NCBI GenBank assembly: GCA_020718125.1
Contig: DYDC01000031.1
Coordinates: forward strand, 1-16,027
Direction of reading: 5' to 3'
Length of the DNA: 16,027 nt
From: Methylacidiphilum sp.
GTDB taxonomy: Bacteria; Verrucomicrobiota; Verrucomicrobiia; CAIQCK01
This document shows, piece after piece, positions 6,860 through 13,437 of the stretch (its first letter is position 1; every line of letters begins with the position of its first letter). Both the position numbers and the translations under genes were made by a program. The notes under the pieces are model-generated. The model saw nothing but the letters and a program-made list of their open reading frames with translations, did no database searches and was not told where the DNA came from.

Positions 6860-8532
6860 GCCTTCTTCGCCCTCACAAGTTTCAACAACTCCTCCTGAGT
6901 CCACACCTTCGTCGCGCCGGACTTCAGGTCTATCGTCTCCAGCCGGTCCGTGCAGGAGAAACACGGGTCAATGCTGCCGAGCGAAATCGTCATGTCAGCC
7001 AGTTGCTGGTCTTTGATCATCGCGGGCACGCCCTGGAGATTCTGGTAGGTCGGCGCGCGCACGCGCCAGCGGCGCGGACGGTTGTTCTCGCCGGTGATGA
7101 CGAAATGGTGCGACTCGCCGCGCGGGGCCTCGACCGACGACAGGCCCAGCCGGCCGATGGGCAACTCGTCCTTGATGTCGAGCTGGATCGGCCCCGGCTC
7201 CATCTTGTCGAGGCACTGGCGGATGATCTCGATGGCCTCGAAGACCTCCTTCGCGCGCACCACGACGCGCGACCAGACGTCGCCGCCGTCGTCGGTGATG
7301 ACGTTGAAACGCACCCGGTCGTAGACCGCGTAGGGATGGTCGCGGCGGCAGTCAATGTCCACGCCCGCGGCGCGCGCCACGGGGCCGATGAGGCCGGACC
7401 GTTTGCACGCGGCCTTGTCGGCCACGCCGATGCCGCGCGTTCGCTTCTGGATGTTCTTGTCCTTCAGCACGGCGGCGACCACGGGCCGCCATTCGGCTTC
7501 GAGCTTGTCGAGAACAGCCCGCAGTTCCGTCCGCATCTCCGGCGTGATGTCGCAACGGACGCCGCCGATCAGGCAGAGGCCATAGGTTTTGCGGTTGCCG
7601 CTGATCTTCTCGGCGATCCACATGATCGGCTCGCGGATGCGGAAGCTCTGCATGAACAGCGTGTCGAAGCCGACGATGTGGCACGCCAACCCGACCCAAA
7701 GCAGGTGGCTGTGCAGGCGCTCGATCTCCAGCATGACGGTGCGGAGATATTCGGCGCGCGGCGGCGGCTTGATGGCAGCGGCACTCTCGACGGCCTGCGC
7801 GTAGGCGACGTTGTGGACACAGCCGCAGATGCCGCAGATGCGCTCGGCCATCATCGGGATGTCGTTGTAGGTCAGCACCGATTCGGCGAGCTTCTCGATA
7901 CCGCGATGAACCATGAAGCCGCGGTATTCACAACCGCGCACCATCTCGCCCTCGACGTAGAGCCGGAAATGGGCCGGCTCATCGAGCGTCGGGTGAAACG
8001 GCCCGAACGGCACGACCGTGCAGCCCGCCGGCGGCTCGTCGAACTTGAACTCGCGCTCGTCGTCGAAATCTTTCGGCACTTCGTTCCACGCGAAATCCTT
8101 CCGCAGCGGGTGCACGCCGTCGGGCCAGCCGTCGGGCAACACGAGCCGCTTCGGGTAGCAGTGGCCCTCGAACTCCACGCCGACCATGTCGCGGATCTCG
8201 CGCTCGGCCCAGTTCGCAGCGGGCACTACGCCGGAGATGCTGTCGAGCTTCGGGTTGTCGGCGGGCACATGGACCAGCACGCTGACGAGCAGCTTCTCCG
8301 GGTCGAAGGCGAAGTTGTGCGCCACCATGAACTTCCCGGAGAACGGCCGGTCGTCCGCGCCGATGCTGATAATGTAGCGCGCGTCCATGTCGCCGAACAT
8401 ATACCGGCACACGTCGCGGACGACGACCGGTTCGATATAGACGAACAGGCGGTCGTCGGCCGGCAGGTCGGCCCGCAGGATGGCGGGGCCGAATTTGTCT
8501 TTCAGCAGGTTCAGTTTGTCTCGAGCGACCAC
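6856..8532 (-). CDS. hycE: [NiFe] hydrogenase large (catalytic) subunit with N-terminal NuoC-like domain (HycE)
   Basis: The 558-residue product joins a NuoC-like 30 kDa domain (about residues 1-150) to a NuoD/[NiFe] large-subunit domain, the architecture of E. coli HycE (569 residues). The nickel ligands are intact: ERICGICGCVH (Cys233, Cys236) and DPCFSCTDR (Cys524, Cys527). After Arg530 there is a 28-residue tail, the position where HycI-type proteases cut HycE, and a HycI-like gene lies upstream in the same cluster. The enzyme reduces protons to H2 or the reverse at the cytoplasmic face of the membrane. The start is a GTG at 8532, chosen because AAGGAG lies eight bases upstream (8541-8546). 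It overlaps the mini-antiporter gene by 22 bases, suggesting translational coupling. Confidence 0.95.
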   Translation of the reverse strand: MVARDKLNLLKDKFGPAILRADLPADDRLFVYIEPVVVRDVCRYMFGDMDARYIISIGADDRPFSGKFMVAHNFAFDPEKLLVSVLVHVPADNPKLDSISGVVPAANWAEREIRDMVGVEFEGHCYPKRLVLPDGWPDGVHPLRKDFAWNEVPKDFDDEREFKFDEPPAGCTVVPFGPFHPTLDEPAHFRLYVEGEMVRGCEYRGFMVHRGIEKLAESVLTYNDIPMMAERICGICGCVHNVAYAQAVESAAAIKPPPRAEYLRTVMLEIERLHSHLLWVGLACHIVGFDTLFMQSFRIREPIMWIAEKISGNRKTYGLCLIGGVRCDITPEMRTELRAVLDKLEAEWRPVVAAVLKDKNIQKRTRGIGVADKAACKRSGLIGPVARAAGVDIDCRRDHPYAVYDRVRFNVITDDGGDVWSRVVVRAKEVFEAIEIIRQCLDKMEPGPIQLDIKDELPIGRLGLSSVEAPRGESHHFVITGENNRPRRWRVRAPTYQNLQGVPAMIKDQQLADMTISLGSIDPCFSCTDRLETIDLKSGATKVWTQEELLKLVRAKKA

Positions 8533-9044
8533 GCGCAAGGCTCCTTCTTCTCCGTCACAGCGGCGACCCGGACCGGCTCGGTCTGGCGGCGGGCAATGCC
8601 CAGCCGGTCGAGCAAGCGCGTCAGTTCGCCATAAAATCCACTCGGCCGATAGCGGTGCATGTCCGCCCCGCACGCATAACCACAAAGCCACGGCGCCGCG
8701 ACGCGACGTTGCGCGCGGCCGAGCCGGGCCAGACGCCGCGCAAAGGCAAACATCAGCCACACCACAGCAGCCACGATCAGCGGCGCATACAATGACTGGC
8801 TGTCGCCGGCGCTGAGGCCGCTCCAGCCGTGGCCCGTCACCGGCGACGGCGCGGCCGGGTGCGCGTCGGGCAGCCACACCTGCCAGAACGGCCACATGCC
8901 CATCTTGATGCCGAAGCCGACAAGGAACAGCGCGAACGCCATCCAGCCGGCGGCCGTGGCGCTGCGCCCCAGCAAGCGCACGGCGACCGCCCCGCCGAGG
9001 CAGGCCAGCATCGCAACGAGCACAAGTTGTTCGGCTGAAGGCAT
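8511..9044 (-). CDS. Miniature, internally deleted NuoL/HycC-like membrane protein
   Basis: The 177-residue product resembles three separate parts of the neighbouring 649-residue antiporter subunit. Residues 1-36 match its N-terminal helix (MPSAEQLVLV... to AGWMAFA). Residues 36-69 match its TM7 region almost exactly (GFGIKMGMWPF, QVWLPDAHPAAPSPV, one substitution, Gly to Trp). Residues 70-145 match its C-terminus (LYAPL, AQRR, PWLCGYA, HRY, FYGE). TM5, TM8 and TM12 are missing, so it cannot form a full ion channel, but Lys47 on the TM7-like helix is kept. It starts two bases after the upstream stop with no evident Shine-Dalgarno, so translation is probably coupled. It could be a small accessory subunit or a decaying duplicate. 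Mostly silent differences from its parent favour a maintained protein. Confidence 0.8.
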   Translation of the reverse strand: MPSAEQLVLVAMLACLGGAVAVRLLGRSATAAGWMAFALFLVGFGIKMGMWPFWQVWLPDAHPAAPSPVTGHGWSGLSAGDSQSLYAPLIVAAVVWLMFAFARRLARLGRAQRRVAAPWLCGYACGADMHRYRPSGFYGELTRLLDRLGIARRQTEPVRVAAVTEKKEPCAWSLETN

Positions 9045-9046
9045 GG

Positions 9047-10996
9047 TTAGTGATTCGTGGTTTGCGAACCGGGGTCCGTCACGGCTCCGGCCCGCGGCTT
9101 CGGCATGCCGCCAAGCCAGCGGAAATAGCGTTTGATCTCGCCGTAGAAATTATGCGCCACGTAGCGGTGGCATTCGGCCTCGCGCGCGTAGCCGCAGAGC
9201 CACGGCACGTCAGCCCGGCGTTGCGCGGCACCCAGTTTCGAGAGCACGCATACCACCACGAACACCAGCGCGAGCACCGTCGCCAGCGCCAGCGGCGCAA
9301 ACAGCGCGGTGCCGTGCAGATTCTCCAGCCCACGCCATGCGCCGCCAGCCATTGGCGCGGCATTGGCCAGCGCGATGCCACAGCCCTGGCGGCTGGCATT
9401 CAGCGCACCACCTATGAGTTGGAACGCAAGGGCCGGTATCACGCCGAGGAGCACGCAGAGCGCGGCGAGGAAAACCTGCGGCAGTTGCATCATCGCGCCG
9501 ACTTCCAAAGCAGCCGCGTCACGGAGTGACGCGGCTGCTTTGTCACGCACGAGCGCGCTGGTCCGCGACAGAAAGCTGACGCCGAAGAACTTGATGAATG
9601 ACGCGAGCGTGAGCGCGCTGGTCAGGATGGCGATGATGGCGCACACGCCGAGGTATTTCGCCGCGCTGCCGCCCTGCACCGTGCCAACGAAGATGCTCCA
9701 TTTGCTGGCGAAGCCGTTGAACAATGGCACGCCGGAGATCGAGAGCGACGCCACCAGCGCGGTCACGGCGGTCAACGGCATGAATTTCATCAGGCCGCCC
9801 ATCTTGTTCAGGTCCTGCGTGCCGGTGGCGAGGAGCATCGAGCCGGCGTTGAGGAACAGCAGGCCCTTGAACAAGCCGTGGTTGAGCACGTGAAAAAGCG
9901 CGCCGAAGAACGCGATGGCGGCGAGCACGGTTGCATTCGGCCCCTTCGCGGGCAGCAGCGCCATGCACGCGCCCGTGCCGAGCAGGATGTAGCCGATCTG
10001 GCCGATGCTGTGGAACGCGAGCAGCCGCTTCGATTGCTCCTGCTTGAGCGCCTGCATCGTGCCAGTGAACAACGTGATCGTGCCGAGCACCGCCACGACC
10101 GCGCCCCAGTTCGCCAGCGGATAATCCGCCACAGCGGACGGCGGCACGAGCCAGAGGAAATAACGCATCAGGCCGTAAGCGCCCGTCTTGATCATCACAC
10201 CGGAGAGCATCGCGCTCACCGGCGATGGCGCGGCTGGGTGCGCGTCTGGCAGCCAGACTTGTCCGAACGGCCACATGCCCATCTTGATGCCAAAGCCAAC
10301 GAGGAACAGCGCGAACGCCAGCGCAGTCACGGCGGGTTTACCGGCCAGCAGCGCGGGCAGGTTCGCGCTCACCGTGTCGAAATCATATTTCAGCGTCTCG
10401 CTGCCGCTCGCGGCCGCGCCCGTGATGGCCAGCAGTTCCGCGCCGATCATCGTCGCGACGCAGGCGATCTGCATCATGATGAGGTATTTGTTGGCGGCGC
10501 GGATGTTCTCCGGTTTGCGGTTCTCGAACCGGATGAGCGCGTAGCCGGGCAGCGTCATCATCTGCCAGAAGATGAAGAAGAACCACATCATGTCCGTGGT
10601 GCTGAGCAGCCCATACATCGCGGCGAGGAACAGCAGGAAGTTCGGGTAGTAGCGCGCGACGCCGTAGTCCTCGTAGTGCTTCATGTAGCGGATCGAATAC
10701 AGCGCCGCCGGCACCGCAACGAGCACCGCGAGCAGCAGGAAAATGGACGTGAGGCCGTCCACGTAGATGCGGAGCGCGAACCCGACGGCGGGCATCTTGA
10801 GGAACTGTTCCGGATGCGCGGGGCCGCGGGCGAGCACTTGCGCGACGGCCGAGAGGATGAGGGCCGCCGAACCCGCCGTAATCGCGAACGCGAGCCAGCC
10901 CGCAACAGTCTTGTTGCGCGACACCAGCAGCGTCAGCACCGCCCCTGCGACGCAGAGGCCGATGGAAGCGACGACGGCTTGTTCGGGAGTCATCAT
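9047..10996 (-). CDS. hycC: NuoL/HycC/HyfB-like proton antiporter-type membrane subunit
   Basis: The 649-residue product is a polytopic membrane protein of the complex I/Mrp antiporter family. The core shows GFGIKMGMWPF (Lys238, TM7), AMLSGVMIKTGAYGLMRY (Lys270, TM8), NHGLFKGLLFLNAGS (Lys377) and GVPLFNGFASKW (Lys432). The TM5 motif is FIFWQMMTLPGY: Gln145 stands where NuoL, NuoM and Mrp proteins have Glu. The C-terminus PWLCGYA...HRY...FYGE fits HycC/HyfB-type proteins. The ATG at 10996 overlaps the hycI stop as ATGA. A longer form from 11038 would only add residues encoded by a repeat. A 35-base perfect hairpin at 9507-9541 lies within the gene and encodes KAAASLRDAAA in a loop between helices. 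The subunit presumably couples H2 chemistry to ion movement. Confidence 0.93.
   Translation of the reverse strand: MMTPEQAVVASIGLCVAGAVLTLLVSRNKTVAGWLAFAITAGSAALILSAVAQVLARGPAHPEQFLKMPAVGFALRIYVDGLTSIFLLLAVLVAVPAALYSIRYMKHYEDYGVARYYPNFLLFLAAMYGLLSTTDMMWFFFIFWQMMTLPGYALIRFENRKPENIRAANKYLIMMQIACVATMIGAELLAITGAAASGSETLKYDFDTVSANLPALLAGKPAVTALAFALFLVGFGIKMGMWPFGQVWLPDAHPAAPSPVSAMLSGVMIKTGAYGLMRYFLWLVPPSAVADYPLANWGAVVAVLGTITLFTGTMQALKQEQSKRLLAFHSIGQIGYILLGTGACMALLPAKGPNATVLAAIAFFGALFHVLNHGLFKGLLFLNAGSMLLATGTQDLNKMGGLMKFMPLTAVTALVASLSISGVPLFNGFASKWSIFVGTVQGGSAAKYLGVCAIIAILTSALTLASFIKFFGVSFLSRTSALVRDKAAASLRDAAALEVGAMMQLPQVFLAALCVLLGVIPALAFQLIGGALNASRQGCGIALANAAPMAGGAWRGLENLHGTALFAPLALATVLALVFVVVCVLSKLGAAQRRADVPWLCGYAREAECHRYVAHNFYGEIKRYFRWLGGMPKPRAGAVTDPGSQTTNH
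9507..9541. repeat. Perfect 16-bp palindromic hairpin inside the antiporter gene
   Basis: AAAGCAGCCGCGTCAC, a GGA loop and the exact inverse complement GTGACGCGGCTGCTTT lie back to back within the hycC-like coding region. The reading frame passes through, giving the low-complexity peptide KAAASLRDAAAL between two membrane helices. Such length and perfection are unlikely from codon choice alone, so an inserted palindromic element is the simplest reading. Confidence 0.75.
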
Positions 10997-11514
10997 GCGA
11001 ATGTGGATTGCGGAATGCGGAATGCGGAATGAGCGCAAACGGCCGCTGATGCCTCAGTCAACAGTTCGGCAAGCGTTTTGAGAGTGGTTTGAATTGTCGG
11101 CGTCAAGTCCGCGCCGGGTTTGAGCGATTCCGGCTGAACGCCCAGCAGCCACGCTTTGGTTGTTCCCTTGTCCTCGACCCATTTCGCGAGCACGCTCAGC
11201 GAAATCTTGTGGGTGGAGACCTGCGGGAACCGCGCGGCCATCTCTGCCGAATCCAGAAACACCACCGAACCGGGCGTGCCGCCGAACTCGACGGCATCGA
11301 TGAAGATCACGTGGTCATAACCCGCGTCGGCAACCCGGCCGATGAACCGCTCCGGCATCGTGCCGGCAACGATGACTTCCGGCAGGCCGTCCGCAACGAG
11401 CGTCTCCGCCAGCCGCACGCCGAGGCCGTCGTCGCCGTAGTCCACGTTGCCGAGACCCATCAGGCAGACGCGGCCTTGGAAGCAGTGCCCGAGTTGTTCG
11501 CGGAGGTCGGGCAT
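10993..11514 (-). CDS. hycI: HycI-type [NiFe] hydrogenase maturation endopeptidase
   Basis: The 173-residue product is of the size expected for the HyaD/HybD/HycI protease family, which clips the C-terminal tail of the large subunit after nickel insertion. It shows GLGNVDYGDDGLG (about residues 20-32), FIDAVEFGG (Asp73) and STHKISL (His102), followed by LLGVQPESL, closest by eye to E. coli HycI. The likely substrate is the HycE encoded in this cluster, whose tail follows DPCFSCTDR. The start ATG at 11514 overlaps the hydG stop as TGATG and has GAGG seven bases upstream. The last residues (AFRIPQSTFA) are encoded by a GCGGAAT tandem repeat, so the natural C-terminus seems to have been replaced or extended by that element. 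Confidence 0.93.
   Translation of the reverse strand: MPDLREQLGHCFQGRVCLMGLGNVDYGDDGLGVRLAETLVADGLPEVIVAGTMPERFIGRVADAGYDHVIFIDAVEFGGTPGSVVFLDSAEMAARFPQVSTHKISLSVLAKWVEDKGTTKAWLLGVQPESLKPGADLTPTIQTTLKTLAELLTEASAAVCAHSAFRIPQSTFA
11006..11031. repeat. Tandem GCGGAAT heptamer repeat at the hycI 3' end
   Basis: Three exact 7-base copies of GCGGAAT occupy 11010-11030, preceded by GGATT. The 21 bases equal seven codons, so the unit keeps the hycI frame and encodes its C-terminal residues. It also occupies the region just upstream of the hycC-like start, where a Shine-Dalgarno would be expected. Repeats of this type are, from recollection, frequent between genes of Verrucomicrobia-like genomes. Confidence 0.75.
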
Positions 11515-12362
11515 CAGATGTCCTCGCCGAGTTTCTGGATCTGCTCGTAGGTGAACACGGGACCATCCACGCAGACGTAGGCGACGCCGATGCAGCAATG
11601 GCCGCACTTGCCGACGCCGCACTTCATGTAGCGCTCCAACGTCGAAACAATCTGGCTGTCCTGGAAGCCGAGCGCCTGCAAGTCCTTGATGACAAACCGG
11701 AACATGACCGGCGGGCCGCAGACGAACGCGACGGTGTTCTCCACCGGCACCTGCACGCCCGGCTTCTTGAACAGGCTGCCGACCACGCCGACGTGGCCCT
11801 TCCAGCCCGCATCGGCGCGGTCCACGGTGAGATTGAACTCGACGCCCGCGCCTTTCTCCCACTCGCGCAGGTTCTGGAGATACATCAGGTCCTTCGGCGA
11901 CTTCGCGCCGTAGTAAATCTGGATCTTCTTGTATTTATCGCGGTGGGCCAGCGCGTAGATGATGCACGAACGCAGCGGGATCAGCCCGATGCCGCCGGCG
12001 ACGAACACGAGGTTCTTGCCGTAGTAGTCCTCCATCGAGAAGCCGTTGCCGTAGGGGCCGCGGATGCCGAACTTGTCGCCCGGCTTGAGCGTGTGCAGCG
12101 CCGCCGTGCAACTGCCGACCGTGCGGATGGTGAAAAACGTCTCCGCCTCGGTCGGGCTGGGCGGCAGCGACGCTGGAAACTCGCCCGTGCCGAACAGCGA
12201 GACCTGCGCGAACTGACCGGGGCGGAATTTCTTGAAGGCCGCCTGCTCTGCCGGGTCGTCGAAATGCCAATAGAACGTCTTGACCTCGGTGATCTCGTCC
12301 ACCACCCGGTCGAGCACCGCGATCTTCGGCATGTAAACGTTTTCAGCGCTGGGCGGGTTCAT
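11514..12362 (-). CDS. hydG: Sulfhydrogenase gamma-like FAD/NAD(P)H reductase subunit with [2Fe-2S] cluster (HydG/AsrB-like)
   Basis: The 282-residue product belongs to the ferredoxin-NADP reductase-like group that includes sulfhydrogenase gamma (HydG), AsrB and the dihydroorotate dehydrogenase electron-transfer subunit. FRPGQFAQVSLFGTGEFP and FFTIRTVGSCTAALHTL fit the FAD-binding barrel. VAGGIGLIPLRS and FVCGPPVMFRF fit the NAD(P)-binding domain. CGVGKCGHCCIGVAYVC near the C-terminus (Cys248, 253, 256, 264) fits a [2Fe-2S] cluster. It should exchange electrons between NAD(P)H and the iron-sulfur chain of HydB. Such subunits normally accompany soluble group 3b hydrogenases, not Hyc-type ones. 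The ATG at 12362 has GGAA a few bases upstream and overlaps hydB by 20 bases. An in-frame ATG at 12332 is an alternative start with no ribosome site. Confidence 0.92.
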   Translation of the reverse strand: MNPPSAENVYMPKIAVLDRVVDEITEVKTFYWHFDDPAEQAAFKKFRPGQFAQVSLFGTGEFPASLPPSPTEAETFFTIRTVGSCTAALHTLKPGDKFGIRGPYGNGFSMEDYYGKNLVFVAGGIGLIPLRSCIIYALAHRDKYKKIQIYYGAKSPKDLMYLQNLREWEKGAGVEFNLTVDRADAGWKGHVGVVGSLFKKPGVQVPVENTVAFVCGPPVMFRFVIKDLQALGFQDSQIVSTLERYMKCGVGKCGHCCIGVAYVCVDGPVFTYEQIQKLGEDI

Positions 12363-13437
12363 GCGTTTCCATCTCAGCTGCCTCCCGACGGATCATCTCG
12401 ACCACGCTCGGCATGCCGACGTCGCCGTGGCAGACCGCGGCGCACCGGCCGCAGCCGACGCAGGCCATCGAAAGTTCGCGCTGGATGAAGTAGTGCGACA
12501 GTTTGCGGAAGAACCGGCGGTTGCGGCGGTCATGGACCGCCTTGCGCGGGTTGTGGCCGCCGGCCATGCGCGTGAAGCCGCCCAGCGCGCACGCATCCCA
12601 CATGCGCACGCGCTCGACCTCGTTCGGCCCGACGCTGCGGTCGCTGACCGTGAAGCAGGTGCAGGCCGGGCACACGTAGGTGCAGCCGCCGCACTCGAGG
12701 CAGCGGTTGCCGATCTCCTCCCACGTCTTCTCCGCGACCTTGCCCGCCGAGACGTAGCGGATCGCGGCGGAGAACCAGCTCGTGGTGGACGGCTTGAAAC
12801 TCTTCCGCGCCGTCTCGAGCACTGCGCGCCGTTTCGCGACGTGGGCGTCGGCGCCTTTCCGGAAGATCGGGTCGGCAAACATCGCCTCGCCCGCGGGCGA
12901 TCCCGCCACAACCATGAACTCGCCGTCGTGCAGGTCCATCAACTGGAGATCAAAATGGTCGCGCGCGGCGGGACCCGTGTCGGCGCAGACGCAGAAACAT
13001 TCCGAGCCGATGTCGCGCTCCGGGTCGCTGCAAACGACGTTGACCAGGAAGAGGTTCTTGCGGCGTTTCTCGTAGTAGATGTCCCGGAACTCGCGGCCCA
13101 GGAAGAACCGGTCGAGGTGCCAGATGCCCGCAATGTCGCACGAGCGGATGCCGAAGATGGCGCGCTTCGGTTCGCGGTAGGTCGGCTCGATCTGGATCAA
13201 GCCGTCGTTCCGCTCAATGCGCAGCAGCCGCTCGATCTGCAGCATTACGAACCGCTTGGGCGGGTGATACGGGTTCGGCAGATGGATCTGGATCTGGTCG
13301 CGGTTTTCATCGGTGACGTTGTCGAAACGCGTGTCGCGCCCGCGCCCGAAAAACGGCGCGACGACCTCGTAGCCCTGCCGGCGGAGCAGGTCCACGATCT
13401 TCAACACGTCGTCGCGATGGACGATGCGGGCTTTCAT
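12343..13437 (-). CDS. hydB: Sulfhydrogenase beta-like iron-sulfur electron transfer subunit (HydB/AsrA-like)
   Basis: The 364-residue product resembles HydB of archaeal and bacterial sulfhydrogenases and AsrA of anaerobic sulfite reductase. GIRSCDIAGIWHLDRFFL (Cys100) and SECFCVCADTGP (about residues 145-156) are typical of the N-terminal domain. Two [4Fe-4S] regions follow: CLECGGCTYVCPACTC (Cys246-261) and CVGCGRCAAVCHGDVGMP (Cys326-336). It should carry electrons between the HydG flavoprotein, the FdhF-like protein and the hydrogenase arm. It takes the place that the ferredoxin-like HycB has in enterobacterial formate hydrogenlyase. The ATG at 13437 overlaps the upstream stop as ATGA, with GGAG 11 bases upstream. 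The open frame extends further upstream but has no family resemblance there. Confidence 0.92.
   Translation of the reverse strand: MKARIVHRDDVLKIVDLLRRQGYEVVAPFFGRGRDTRFDNVTDENRDQIQIHLPNPYHPPKRFVMLQIERLLRIERNDGLIQIEPTYREPKRAIFGIRSCDIAGIWHLDRFFLGREFRDIYYEKRRKNLFLVNVVCSDPERDIGSECFCVCADTGPAARDHFDLQLMDLHDGEFMVVAGSPAGEAMFADPIFRKGADAHVAKRRAVLETARKSFKPSTTSWFSAAIRYVSAGKVAEKTWEEIGNRCLECGGCTYVCPACTCFTVSDRSVGPNEVERVRMWDACALGGFTRMAGGHNPRKAVHDRRNRRFFRKLSHYFIQRELSMACVGCGRCAAVCHGDVGMPSVVEMIRREAAEMETHEPAQR

Noticed and set aside
7003..8634. Long plus-strand open frame (543 codons) opposite hycE, and similar long plus-strand frames opposite other genes (for example 4475-6535 and 3130-4614)
   Set aside because: They are rich in Arg, His, Asp and Val, lack any family motif, and mirror strongly supported minus-strand genes. 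High GC content makes such antisense frames common.
8533..8895. Upstream extension of HycE to an ATG at 8895
   Set aside because: The extra residues have no resemblance to HycE and overlap the mini-antiporter frame. GTG at 8532 with AAGGAG eight bases upstream gives the normal family length.
8511..9044. Mini-antiporter as a simple assembly duplication of the neighbouring gene
   Set aside because: The shared 103-base segment differs at about 10 positions and the flanking parts diverge much more, so it is a true, older paralogue and not a copied contig segment. Read coverage would still be a useful test.
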